Assembly: GCA_030426515.1 (NCBI GenBank) | Contig: JAUHYM010000003.1 | Span: 1 to 50,009 of the forward strand | Length of the DNA: 50,009 nt | Reading direction: 5' to 3' | Origin: Actinomycetes bacterium | GTDB taxonomy: Bacteria; Actinomycetota; Actinomycetes; Actinomycetales; Microbacteriaceae | Shown: positions 19,594 to 27,035 of the stretch, in pieces | Layout of the letters: every line of letters starts with the position of its first letter | Position numbering within the stretch: the first letter of the stretch is position 1 | Translations under genes and position numbers: made by a program | Notes under the pieces: generated by a model | Databases searched by the model: none | What the model saw: only the letters and a program-made list of their open reading frames with translations | What the model was told of the DNA's origin: nothing

Positions 19594-21099
19594 CTGTCCC
19601 TCCCACCCTCGAGCCCCGAGCCCTCCAGCGTCGCCGCCAAGCCGCGGCTGTTCGTCCTGACCGATATCGCGGGCGGGCTCGAGAACGACGACATTCAGTC
19701 CCTGACGCGGCTGCTGCTCTACGCCGACGACATCGATATCGGAGGGATCGTCGTCTGCACATCCTGCTGGCTGAAGCGCGGCGGCCGGCCGGGGCACGCC
19801 CGCCTCGCGCACAGGGTCATCGACGCCTACGGCGCAGTTCTGTCCTCGCTGCGAGCGCACTCGGCCGGGTACCCGACCGCCGCTGCCCTTCACAGCCTGG
19901 TGGCGTGCGGCGTCCCGATCTACGGCGCCGGGGAGGGGAACGGTTTCGCCGACGCGCGCTGGAATGACGTCGCCGGAGTGCGGTCGCTCATCGCCGCAGC
20001 CGATCGCGATGACGAACGCCCGCTCTGGGTCGCACTCTGGGGCGGCGCGAACACCCTCGCGCAGGCGCTCTGGGCGGCGGAGCAGGAGTTCGCGCCGGAC
20101 CGTTTCGCGCGCATGCTCGCACGATTGCGCGTGCACTCCATCTCCGACCAGGACGCCGCCGGTCCTTGGCTGCGCACCCGATACGGCGCCCGGCTCTTCA
20201 CGATCGTGTCGCCGTCACCGATCGGCGGGGCCATGTACAAACACGCCACCTGGCCCGGCCTATCGGGCGACCGATTCGCCCACGGCAGTGAGGACGGTCA
20301 TCGCGGCGGCGGATTCGCGGGTGCGGATCGCGACCTCATCAGCCGACGCTGGGTGAAGAGCGTGGTGCGACGGACCAGCTCCTACGGGCGGCAATACCCG
20401 GTGCACCGGTTCATCATGGAGGGCGATTCCCCGTCATTCCTGGGCCTCATCCCGAACGGCCTCAACATCCCCGATCGACCCGACCTCGGCGGATGGGGCG
20501 GCCGATACGAGCGGTACGTCCCCAACCCCGCGTACACCGGCACGACGGAGCGCTTCCCCGTCTGGACGAACGCATGGGATGAGGTCACCGGCGTCGACGG
20601 ACGCGTCCACCGCAGCCCGCAGGCAACCATCTGGAGATGGCGCCGCGACATCCAGAACGACTTCCTCGGCCGACTGCGGTGGACTGCGTCGCCCGATCGT
20701 GCCGGTGCACCTCACCCACCGAAGGTCGCCTTCGCCCACCCGCGCACACTCCGTGCGCATGCCGGTGAACTCGTCACTCTCGACGCCTCACCCTCGCGCG
20801 ATGCCGACGGCGGCACGGTCAGCTTCGAGTGGATCCACTACCCCGAGGCCGGCCAAGGAGGTTCACAGAAGCCGGTCCGCCTTGATGTGGCCAACGCTGC
20901 GCGCTGCACGTTCGTCGCACCGCCCGGACCGGCCCGGCTGGAGTTCATCGTCGCCGTCCGCACGAACACCGCCGAGCCGATGTCCCGCTACGGTCGCGTG
21001 ACTGTCCTGCTCGATACAGAGATCAAGGGATGCGGAGGAGGTCCTTCCAGACCGCCGCCGAGTGCAATTGCTCCTCAAGCAGGGGGTTCGACTCGATAA
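19594..21099 (+). CDS. DUF1593 nucleoside-hydrolase-like protein with apparent CTG start
   Basis: The conserved N-terminus LFVLTDIAGGLENDDIQSL (acidic metal-binding cluster as in nucleoside hydrolases) and IGGIVVCTS lie upstream of the first ATG at 19900. Reading back, the frame is open to the GH2 stop at 19579 and holds no ATG, GTG or TTG. A CTG at 19594 sits a few bases after AGGGGAGGA, so it is the likely start (501 residues). C-terminally there is a PKD-like segment (ADGGTVSFEWIHYPEAG). The last 25 residues look like run-on. The family occurs in plant-glycan clusters; its reaction here is unknown. Confidence 0.75.
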   Translation: MSLPPSSPEPSSVAAKPRLFVLTDIAGGLENDDIQSLTRLLLYADDIDIGGIVVCTSCWLKRGGRPGHARLAHRVIDAYGAVLSSLRAHSAGYPTAAALHSLVACGVPIYGAGEGNGFADARWNDVAGVRSLIAAADRDDERPLWVALWGGANTLAQALWAAEQEFAPDRFARMLARLRVHSISDQDAAGPWLRTRYGARLFTIVSPSPIGGAMYKHATWPGLSGDRFAHGSEDGHRGGGFAGADRDLISRRWVKSVVRRTSSYGRQYPVHRFIMEGDSPSFLGLIPNGLNIPDRPDLGGWGGRYERYVPNPAYTGTTERFPVWTNAWDEVTGVDGRVHRSPQATIWRWRRDIQNDFLGRLRWTASPDRAGAPHPPKVAFAHPRTLRAHAGELVTLDASPSRDADGGTVSFEWIHYPEAGQGGSQKPVRLDVANAARCTFVAPPGPARLEFIVAVRTNTAEPMSRYGRVTVLLDTEIKGCGGGPSRPPPSAIAPQAGGSTR

Positions 21100-21172
21100 T
21101 CGGGAGGAGTCGCTCGGTCTGAACGAAGAATCGGGCCATGTCTGGGCCGATGCCGTGACACACGCTGCGCAT
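21023..21172 (-). pseudogene. Possible 3' remnant of an unidentified gene
   Basis: The minus strand encodes 49 protein-like residues ending GPDMARFFVQTERLLPIIES...SAAVWKDLLRIP. They are rich in hydrophobic/charged alternation and unlike the arginine- and proline-rich noise of neighbouring frames. No convincing N-terminal continuation is found further right. It overlaps the run-on tail of the DUF1593 gene. It may be what survives of a gene truncated at the element end. Family not recognised. Confidence 0.3.
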
Positions 21173-21317
21173 GTCGCGACGCGCGCGGTGCACCACCCTG
21201 CGAGGTTGGGAGCACTCCCGCCCGACCCGACCAGCCTCGCGACTTCGACCGCAGTCATCATTCTGGCAGGCGACAAGCAGTGGATCGCAGCAGAGTGCAC
21301 AGAAGTGACTCCTGCCC

Positions 21318-21341
21318 GGGGGACCTCCGGGGGACCCCTGG
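21318..21341. repeat. Arm-like repeats, right end of element 1
   Basis: Two adjacent copies of a G5-ACC-type repeat (GGGGGACCTCC, GGGGGACCCCTGG). They end 80 bp before the tRNA-Ser fragment at 21421, matching the spacing at the other two right ends (82 and 73 bp). Confidence 0.5.
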
Positions 21342-21420
21342 AGCGAAAAACGACCGCTCCGCCGCTTCGCACCGCGTAGGCGTGAACAAAAAATCCCCGG
21401 CTTGACCAGGGATTCTTCTG

Positions 21421-21477
21421 CGGAGACGGAGGGATTTGAACCCTCGGTCCCCGTGAGGGGACTCCACCTTAGCAGGG
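21421..21477 (-). repeat. tRNA-Ser(GCU) 3'-half fragment, candidate att core 1
   Basis: Read on the minus strand, this is a tRNA-Ser from anticodon loop (ctgctaa, anticodon GCU) through the long variable arm and TPsiC arm (GGTTCAAATCC) to the acceptor 3' strand (CGTCTCCG). The 5' half of the tRNA is absent on the right, so it is not a functional gene. A hairpin (AATCCCCGG/CCAGGGATT, 21392-21413) lies just beyond the 3' end, like a tRNA terminator. The sequence is identical over 57 bp to 33568-33624. Anticodon-loop-to-3'-end cores are typical of tyrosine-recombinase attachment sites. Confidence 0.8.
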
Positions 21478-21638
21478 TAGACCGACCGAAAATCCTGGCC
21501 CGCTTGGCGAATCCCGTTCTCCCGCGGAATGACGCGGGGAACAGGCGTCATCAGGGTATTTTCACGCGCTCGCGAGCCGACACTCCACGCACTCCAGACA
21601 CTCCATGCTCCCCCGCCCACCCGGTCCACGGGATGCTC

Positions 21639-21661
21639 GGGGTCACCTGGGGGACACCTGG
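21639..21661. repeat. Arm-like repeats, left end of element 2
   Basis: GGGGTCACCTGGG followed directly by GGGGGACACCTGG. They begin 162 bp right of core 1. The 90 bp before them match bases 1-88 of the window. Confidence 0.55.
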
Positions 21662-21943
21662 AACGAACGAGCTCCGCTCGGGCACGTTCGCTCCCGTCAC
21701 GCTCACCTTCGACGCTGTTCGAGCAGCGCGCGTCCCATGGCGCGGGTCTCGCGGCCGCTCACCGGAGCGGTGCACCCACTCGCCAACTCGTTCAGCCGAC
21801 GGTCGATCGTTTCCTCCCACGCGGCATCGATCGCTTCCTGCTCCCCCGCATCGATGTGCGGGAGCGCCGGCGCTGCGATCTCGCGCCTGTCGTCATCCAC
21901 GCCCGGGCCCACGCTCACGGAGTCGGCCGACCTTGGGAGTCAT
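21662..21943 (-). pseudogene. Decayed second copy of the ParE/RelE-type toxin-antitoxin module
   Basis: The antitoxin part (21703-21943) keeps a start (ATGACTCCC) and an 80%-like C-terminal stretch, AAWEETIDRRLNELASG and APVSGRETRA, similar to the antitoxin at 449-688. It is frameshifted after about 15 codons. The toxin survives only as a start and about a dozen recognisable codons (N.PE...F spacing) before the sequence runs into the arm repeats. The promoter-side bases AGTGTACG are also conserved. This indicates the same end module was inherited by both elements and lost most of its toxin here. Confidence 0.7.
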
Positions 21944-22058
21944 TCCCGAAGTGTACGTTCGGGCTGCAGCACGGCCAAGGCGGCGCACCAGCCTCAAAGC
22001 ACCCGACAGGACGCGGGAGCATCAGTGTGTGGGATCATGAGGGCAGAAAGGACCCGCC

Positions 22059-22214
22059 ATGCCGCGTAAGAACGTCAGCCGAGAGGCCGTGCACCGCGCC
22101 GCTCAGCGGTCCGCGGCCGCGTCAGCCGACCTGGAACGACGTACGGTTCCCGCCGGCTACGTGCGGCCCGCCGCCGTCGAGCGGTTCCTTGCCCAGCGCC
22201 GCCACCCCTCCTGA
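22059..22214 (+). CDS. Small protein upstream of Fic, probable VbhA-like antitoxin
   Basis: A 51-residue basic-acidic helical protein (MPRKNVSREAVHRAAQRSA...RTVPAGYVRPAAVERFLAQRR) with a good ribosome-binding site (GAAAGGAC) and a TGATG overlap with the Fic gene. Small proteins in this position in Fic operons usually insert an inhibitory helix with an S/T-x-x-x-E-G/N motif into the Fic ATP site. Here SADLER has the Ser and Glu but Arg instead of Gly/Asn. The antitoxin role is inferred from context and this partial motif. Confidence 0.65.
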   Translation: MPRKNVSREAVHRAAQRSAAASADLERRTVPAGYVRPAAVERFLAQRRHPS

Positions 22215-22837
22215 TGGATCTGTCGCCAGGCTACGGCGAGACACCCGTCGCCCCCGACGACCTCGACGCCCTGACGGCGCTCGCGCGCGACCTCCTCGGC
22301 GACGACCCGACGAACGCTACGCTCTACGACCTTGAGCAAGCAGTGCTCTCGGACGTCTCCGAACGTGAACTCAACGCGGTCATCGAGGGCGACCTGACCC
22401 TCGATGACCTTCTCACCGACCGATACCTGCGGAGTCTTCACGCCGCGCTCTACGGTGACATCTGGACATGGGCAGGACGATTTCGAACCCGAGAACTGAA
22501 CATCGGCGTCGCCCCCACTCAGCTCTCCACGCAGCTACGTGAGTCGCTCGACACGATCCGCTACCGATGGACACACACCTCGGACTGGAACGCACGACAA
22601 CTGGGCATCGTCGTCCACGCCGAAACCGTCAGGATCCACCCATTCATCGACGGGAACGGACGCACAACACGCCTCCTCGCCGACCTCACCTTCCTCGCCA
22701 CGCAAGAAGCCGAACCTCTCCAGACCTACGACTGGCGCATCGACAAGACACAGTACATCGCACTCCTGCGGGAGTACGACCAAGAGAGAGACATCACCGC
22801 ACTCGCCGCCTTCGTCCCCACCACTGCCCTGTCCTAG
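22214..22837 (+). CDS. Fic/DOC family protein (probable AMP-transferase toxin)
   Basis: A 207-residue protein whose second half carries the complete Fic active-site loop HPFIDGNGRTTR near residues 140-151, with the preceding helix region WTWAGRFRTRELNIGVAP typical of the fold. The His should act as base and the Asp/Asn/Arg residues position Mg-ATP for transfer of AMP to a target protein. Coupling to a 51-residue upstream gene suggests a toxin-antitoxin pair. All key residues are present, so it is predicted active. The target cannot be read from sequence. Confidence 0.88.
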   Translation: MDLSPGYGETPVAPDDLDALTALARDLLGDDPTNATLYDLEQAVLSDVSERELNAVIEGDLTLDDLLTDRYLRSLHAALYGDIWTWAGRFRTRELNIGVAPTQLSTQLRESLDTIRYRWTHTSDWNARQLGIVVHAETVRIHPFIDGNGRTTRLLADLTFLATQEAEPLQTYDWRIDKTQYIALLREYDQERDITALAAFVPTTALS

Positions 22838-23048
22838 CATGGCCAGGAGGCGCGTCGCCGAGTCTGGAGGCCCGGGCCGCGACAGGGATGCCGTCGTGAC
22901 TCAGCCTCACGAAACCTCCTCGACGACACCCTCCGCATCATCCGCGCCATCTGGCCTGACGAAGCCACATAGCCCTCAACGCACGCGAACGCAGGACGCC
23001 GAGCACTTCAGCGCAGAACGAGGCGCGACGGAATCTGCCTGTCGAGGC

Positions 23049-23601
23049 TCAGTCGCCGGCGCTTCCGGGCAGGACGTCATCCGGCCGGACGGACACTGTG
23101 TCCAATCGGGGATCGTTGTGGAGTTGCCGGTAGATCGGCAGCTCTGCGGCGACGATGAGCGAGTCAGGGTACAGGCGGGCGCCCCACGCGAATCGGGTCT
23201 CGACGTCCCACGCGAGCTCCGGCACCCGTCGCCCGGCTTCCAGATCGCCGCGAACGAGGTCGGCGGGGAAGTAGTCCTCCCCGTGCACGCGGACCGTCGG
23301 CTCGGCAGGCACCTCGCCGTATCCCACCCACCGCAGGCAGCGAAGTCCGAGGTTGCCGATCGCGTCACGCAACGCGGCCGCGGTCAGTGCGTCGAGCTCT
23401 CCCCTGCACGACTCCAGCCCTCGCTTCCGTCCGTGTCGACGAAGGGCAGATAAACGCGCAGCATCGGCAGGTCGCGATGAGATGCCGGGATGAAGTCGCG
23501 AGCAGGCAGATGCCACCCCAACTCATCGAGCTCAACTGTCGCGCGGGCAATCACGTCGAACGTACCGGCAGGAACGCGACGCTCTGCCACACCTCGGGCA
23601 T
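23049..23601 (-). pseudogene. Frameshifted gene of unknown function
   Basis: Protein-like sequence continues through three frames: MPEVWQSVAFLP, then TFDVIARATVELDELGWHLPARDF...MLRVYLPFVDTDGSEGW, then ELDALTAAALRDAIGNL, VHGEDYFPADLV and a tail SVRPDDVLPGSAGD. Joins are needed near 23565 and 23405. The full product would be about 180 residues, cytoplasmic, acidic, with no motif I recognise. It sits between the Fic module and a lipoprotein gene on the opposite strand to Fic. Confidence 0.6.
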
Positions 23602-23651
23602 CTCCGATGCGGCGATCCTGTCGTCGGCAATGTTGCACACCGTCCCGCTAG

Positions 23652-24314
23652 TCAATCCCAGAGCTTGTTGGGGGTCTGCGGGCATACCGCGAGGACGTCG
23701 TACCAGTCTTCGCCAGCCGTATCCGCTTGCTCGATCGCTGAGCTGTAGGGACTCCACGCCCCTGCGGGCGAGTAGTACGTGTCGACGAACACTTGCTCCG
23801 AGGGCGGCGGATCAATCGCGTACCCGAGCGCCTCGAGACACGGTGTCGCCTCTTCCACGTAATACACGTACACCCGTCTGAGCTGATCCTTGGTGAACGG
23901 AAGGTAGTACCTGTCATACGCGGGGTACGACGCCAGGCACGTGTAGTACCTCAGCTCATGCGCCTCGGCTTGCTCGGCAGGGAAGTCGCCGAACACCGTC
24001 CCTTCCGCGACCGCCTCAGCGGGGAACCCACCCTCGGTCATGCAGCTCGCAAGCGTCGGAAAGTACTCGTCCAACTCGACGTATCGCACGATGCCGGTTT
24101 CTGGCCGCTTTGCACCGGGGAAACGTGCGGCCACCGCGTCCCACCTCTCGTCGATGGTCTGACGGTAGAGCTCGGTCTCCGCGACCGAACCGTCAACCAA
24201 CGGCGCATTCGCGGTGGGGTCGGGCTGACCGGGTGTGCACCCGGTCAACCCGACAGCCGCCACCACAGTCCCGACGACTGCCCAGCGAGCGAGAACTCTG
24301 GGCCGCGACGTCAC
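23652..24314 (-). CDS. Lipoprotein of unknown function
   Basis: A 220-residue product starting at GTG 24314 behind a G-rich ribosome site. The N-terminus is a lipoprotein signal (VLARWAVVGTVVAAVGLTGC, lipobox LTGC). The mature part is acidic and Tyr-rich, with cysteines in ASCMTEGGF, YYTCLASYP, TPCLEALGY and AVCPQT, suggesting two disulfides in an extracytoplasmic domain. It lies 38 bp after the small secreted-peptide gene and probably shares its ECF-type promoter at 24725-24762. An immunity or sensor role towards that peptide is an inference from position only. Confidence 0.7.
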   Translation of the reverse strand: MTSRPRVLARWAVVGTVVAAVGLTGCTPGQPDPTANAPLVDGSVAETELYRQTIDERWDAVAARFPGAKRPETGIVRYVELDEYFPTLASCMTEGGFPAEAVAEGTVFGDFPAEQAEAHELRYYTCLASYPAYDRYYLPFTKDQLRRVYVYYVEEATPCLEALGYAIDPPPSEQVFVDTYYSPAGAWSPYSSAIEQADTAGEDWYDVLAVCPQTPNKLWD

Positions 24315-24352
24315 GCGTTCCCCCCCAACTCCCCCGCGGCGCGCGCGGTCGA

Positions 24353-24676
24353 CTACGCCCCGGGGCACGACCAGGACTGTCCGTAGATGGTCGGCGCGGT
24401 GATGGCGAAGTTGTACGTTCCCAGCGGGTGTGTGCTGTGCCGGTTACCGCCTGAGAAGGTAGCAACGAGGCTCCCGCTGCGCCGGTGCTCGGTAAACCCT
24501 GATGTGCTGCTGTTCAGTTGGCCAGACAATGCGGGCGACACGCAGGTCTTCGTTGCGCTCCAGAAATCGTCGGCGTACGCCGCGGTTGCGCTGCCGATGG
24601 ACAGGAATCCAGCGACGATCCCGATGGCGATGGCCTTCTTACCCAATCCCGGCCAGCGCCGGCTGTTTTTCTTCAC
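24353..24676 (-). CDS. Small secreted peptide, bacteriocin-like
   Basis: A 107-residue precursor starting at GTG 24676 with AAGGGAG upstream. Basic N-terminus KKNSRRWPGLGKK, hydrophobic stretch AIAIGIVAGFLSIGS, and likely cleavage after AYA give a mature product of about 70 residues with only two cysteines (TKTCVSP, WSCPGA), so a single disulfide is possible. The mature part (GSLVATFSGGNRHSTHPLG) loosely recalls lactococcin-972-type bacteriocins but is not assignable by eye. It is preceded by the TGTAAGG/GTGAGG motif shared with the ECF sigma and ABC-export operons and followed by a lipoprotein gene. Confidence 0.7.
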   Translation of the reverse strand: MKKNSRRWPGLGKKAIAIGIVAGFLSIGSATAAYADDFWSATKTCVSPALSGQLNSSTSGFTEHRRSGSLVATFSGGNRHSTHPLGTYNFAITAPTIYGQSWSCPGA

Positions 24677-24724
24677 GGTCAACTCCCTTGTTCGGTCGCT
24701 GCCGGGCGGCTGCCCGTTTGCGTC

Positions 24725-24762
24725 CCTCACTTGTAGATCGCCGTCACAGTCGAATCCTTACA
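24725..24762 (-). promoter_or_regulatory. Putative ECF-sigma promoter of the secreted peptide/lipoprotein pair
   Basis: On the minus strand TGTAAGG (24756-24762), 25 bp, then GTGAGG (24725-24730), 48 bp before the GTG start. The same two blocks with 26-bp spacing precede the ECF sigma gene and the ABC-export operon. Confidence 0.6.
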
Positions 24763-24996
24763 GCGCACTGAAGGCCTACTGCGTTCGCCTTGACTCAGGG
24801 GTGGAACCTGGAACGGCAACCACAAGGCCTACAACGGGAGCGGCGACTGAAGTCGGCTCGTGAATTCCTGAGGAGCGAGACATGAAGACGCGAACTTGTC
24901 CGCCGAAGAGGGGACAACGTCGCCCTCAACTCTCATGAGATTGTTCTCTTGATCAGTGCGAATTAGGTCGTGGGATGAGAGAACAGGAGCGGATGC
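24763..24996. other. Intergenic stretch, no gene identified
   Basis: Between the divergent secreted-protein genes. A plus-strand stretch near 24805-24850 reads GGTWNGNHKAYNGSGD before a stop, with a stop codon just upstream. It might be the tail of a lost secreted peptide. A ribosome-site-like AGGAGCGG (24984-24991) belongs to the next gene. Confidence 0.4.
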
Positions 24997-25670
24997 ATGC
25001 GAGCTATGTCGGAATCTGGGAGACAATTGCGCAGGCGCGTCATCGCGGCGTCGGTAGCGTGTGCGACGGCGGTCTCGCTGGGCATTGCGGCGCCGACGGC
25101 AGCACTCGCCGACGATGGTGACAACGAAGAGGCGGGCTGGTATGCGGTTGGGCCGGACGGGGAAGTGTTCGACCCCAACGCACGTGGCTTGTGGGATGAG
25201 CCCGCGCCCGATCCTGAGCCCGGCACGGTGAGCCCGATGCTCATCGACGACCCGGTCACGTGGCTGCTTGCTTTTCGTTCAACGACGAAGACTTCCCAAT
25301 CGTGTCGTACCAGTACTACGCCCCCAGCGGTCCGATGATCATCGAACTCCAGTGCGGGTACAGCACGGGTCATGGGTGGAAGCACATCCAGGCTGAACAC
25401 CAGTCGCAATGGCAGGACCGCATCAATGCTGCTGGTGGCGGCGGTAACTGGGATGACCTCATGAGCTGGTCCAACGAGACGATCCTTGGTTGGTCGATGA
25501 CGGACGTTCCGGACGGGACGAACAAGCGATGCGTCTCTGCGCCGATCATGATGTACGACCGTCAGGGAACGTTCCTGTTCACCTTCTGGCCCACGGTTGC
25601 GGTCTCGACCAACAACTTGCGGGTCATCACTTCGATCCCGACGACGTCGACGAACTGCAATAGCGTGTGA
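24997..25670 (+). pseudogene. Secreted protein of unknown function, frameshifted
   Basis: The 5' frame gives a signal peptide (QLRRRVIAASVACATAVSLG...APTAALA) and an acidic region to DDPVTW. After about 25260 coding switches frame and continues AACFSFNDEDFPIVSYQYY, IIELQCGYSTGHGWKHIQAEH, WSNETILGWSMTDVP and CVSAPIMMYDRQGTFLFTFWP to the stop. A one-base loss near 25258-25262 would explain it. Restored, the product is about 225 residues with three cysteines. The GHGWKHI..EH pattern resembles small secreted hypothetical proteins of actinobacteria. The gene overlaps the start of the next small gene. Confidence 0.65.
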
Positions 25671-25672
25671 CA

Positions 25673-25993
25673 ATGCCCGAGCGAGTAGAGGTGGTTGCAG
25701 ACCTCGGCCAGACGATGCCCGTCTGGTTTCCGGCGCCCGTGTTCGATGATCCGGATTCGATGCCTATCAGCGAGCACCTTCGGGACCGTCTGATCGCCTG
25801 GAACAAGGCCTACAAGGCATCCGTCGACGACGATGGATCGCTGCGCAACGACGCCGAGCGAGAACAGCACGACAGTCGTGGCCGCGCCCTAGCAGCCGAG
25901 CTTGCCGCTGAACTCGGAGAAGACTACGAAGTGCATCTTTTTGTGCTCGGCTACGAAGGACACGAGCCGAGCACTGGGTGGGTGCGTGTTTAG
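25673..25993 (+). CDS. Small acidic cytoplasmic protein of unknown function
   Basis: A 106-residue product without signal or membrane segment (MPERVEVVADLGQTMPVWF..., then a helical acidic middle REQHDSRGRALAAELAAELGEDYEV and GYEGHEPSTGWVRV). The start could also be the GTG at 25667, which overlaps the stop of the preceding secreted-protein gene. Following a secreted protein so tightly, it could be an immunity partner, but there is no motif to support this. Confidence 0.6.
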   Translation: MPERVEVVADLGQTMPVWFPAPVFDDPDSMPISEHLRDRLIAWNKAYKASVDDDGSLRNDAEREQHDSRGRALAAELAAELGEDYEVHLFVLGYEGHEPSTGWVRV

Positions 25994-26071
25994 CGCATGC
26001 CTCCACGTCGGCCCCACCGGCCGGGAGGTCCACGGGGCACCCCCATCGACATAGTCGCTGGGAACAATCGC

Positions 26072-26105
26072 TGTCCTGTCGTCCGAACTCACGGGCGACA
26101 GGACA
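26072..26105. terminator. Long hairpin after the small acidic gene
   Basis: A 13-bp stem (TGTCCTGTCGTCC/GGGCGACAGGACA, one wobble pair) with an 8-base loop, about 80 bp after the stop at 25993. There is no clear T run, so it may be a terminator or an element-related inverted repeat. Confidence 0.45.
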
Positions 26106-26225
26106 CCGCATTTGAATGCGCGTTCGCGATGAGGCAGGGCCACCACTCAAGGAACGACATCTTCGCAGCGGATGCGAACTGACATATCCCCTCGACCCCG
26201 AGCACACGGGCCTATCGGTCGGCGG

Positions 26226-27035
26226 CTATGCAGTCGGCGGCGTTCGGGTGTGTCCGAGGCGGTAGCTGGTTGTTCCGGTTTCGATGATGGTGCCGTGGAA
26301 GGTGAGCCGGTCGACGATCGCGGCGCAGAGGCGCGGGTCGGTGAAGGTCTTCGTCCATCCGGAGAACGACTCGTTCGACGCGATCGCGACGGAGGCCTTC
26401 TCCTCCCGTTCGGTGAGGACTTGGAACGGCAGTTCGGCGCCGGGGCGCTCGAGTTCCATGTAGCCGAGCTCGTTGATGCAGAGCAGGTCGACGCGGCCGT
26501 AGCGGGCGATGGTGCGGGCGAGATGCTTCTCGTCGGCGGCTTCGACGAGCTCGTTGACAAGTTTGGTGGCGAGGGTGAACTTCACCAGGAACCCGTTCTC
26601 CGCCGCGGCGGTGCCGAGCCCGATGAGGAGGTGGCTCTTACCGGTGCCGGAGTCACCGATCAGGCAGAGCGGGTCGTCGCGACGGATCCAGTCCCCGGTG
26701 GCGAGGGTGTGGACGGTGGCGGGGTTCACGTTCGGGTTCTGGTCGTAGGCGAAGTCGCCCAACCACTTCTGCCGCGGGAACCCGGCACCCGCGACGCGGC
26801 GGATGGTGGACCGTCGGTCCCGGTCATCGCATTCGGCGAGCAGCAGCTCCGCGAGGAGCCCCTGGTAGGTGAGCTGGACCTGCTCCGCCGCGCGGGTCGC
26901 TTCCTCAAGGACCGGCCGGACGGTGGGAAGCCGAAGCCGGCGGCAGGCATGTTCGACAGCCGCGGCCGCCGCTTCCGGGGTCATCCCGCGTTGCCGGCGC
27001 AGCGTGGTGGTGATGCTGGTCACTGTCGGGCTCAT
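26226..27035 (-). CDS. istB: IS21-family helper ATPase IstB
   Basis: A 269-residue AAA+ ATPase of the IstB/DnaC type. The N-terminal helical region precedes AGAGFPRQKWLGDFAYDQNP, then Walker A (IGDSGTGKSHL) and Walker B-like VDLLCINELGYMELERPGAEL (usual DELG is NELG here), sensor SNESFSGWTKTF and the C-terminal FHGTIIETGTTSYRLGHT. IstB controls target choice by the IstA transposase. The ATG at 27035 overlaps the istA stop. The protein itself looks complete, but its partner is broken, so the IS is probably immobile. Confidence 0.88.
   Translation of the reverse strand: MSPTVTSITTTLRRQRGMTPEAAAAAVEHACRRLRLPTVRPVLEEATRAAEQVQLTYQGLLAELLLAECDDRDRRSTIRRVAGAGFPRQKWLGDFAYDQNPNVNPATVHTLATGDWIRRDDPLCLIGDSGTGKSHLLIGLGTAAAENGFLVKFTLATKLVNELVEAADEKHLARTIARYGRVDLLCINELGYMELERPGAELPFQVLTEREEKASVAIASNESFSGWTKTFTDPRLCAAIVDRLTFHGTIIETGTTSYRLGHTRTPPTA

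Larger units (their letters stand above)
1..21417. mobile_element. Putative integrative element 1 (left end outside window): glycan-utilisation island
   Basis: This block carries the toxin-antitoxin pair and the LacI-centred glycan cluster. Its right end has arm-like repeats at 21318-21341 and a tRNA-Ser 3' fragment at 21421. Its left end (1-101) closely resembles the left end of the next element (21543-21651), including the run cactccacgcactccagaca and GGGGTCACCTGGG. The matching left tRNA fragment should lie roughly 70 bp to the left of base 1. No recombinase gene is visible. That this is one mobile unit is inferred from the ends, not shown. Confidence 0.5.

Noticed and set aside
21421..21510. 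A complete tRNA-Ser gene
   Set aside because: The sequence right of the anticodon loop has no D-arm and no acceptor 5' strand at any of the three copies, so only the 3' half is present.
21258..21629. Minus-strand reading frame containing VESPHGDRGFKSLRLR (similar frames at 33366-33770 and 37177-37419)
   Set aside because: This peptide is simply the tRNA-Ser 3' half translated. It recurs wherever the tRNA fragment occurs and is not a protein gene.
22838..23048. Possible C-terminal coding remnant (LLDDTLRIIRAIWPDEAT) near 22925-22971
   Set aside because: Too short and without an upstream continuation to call as a gene. It is noted only as a possible scar.
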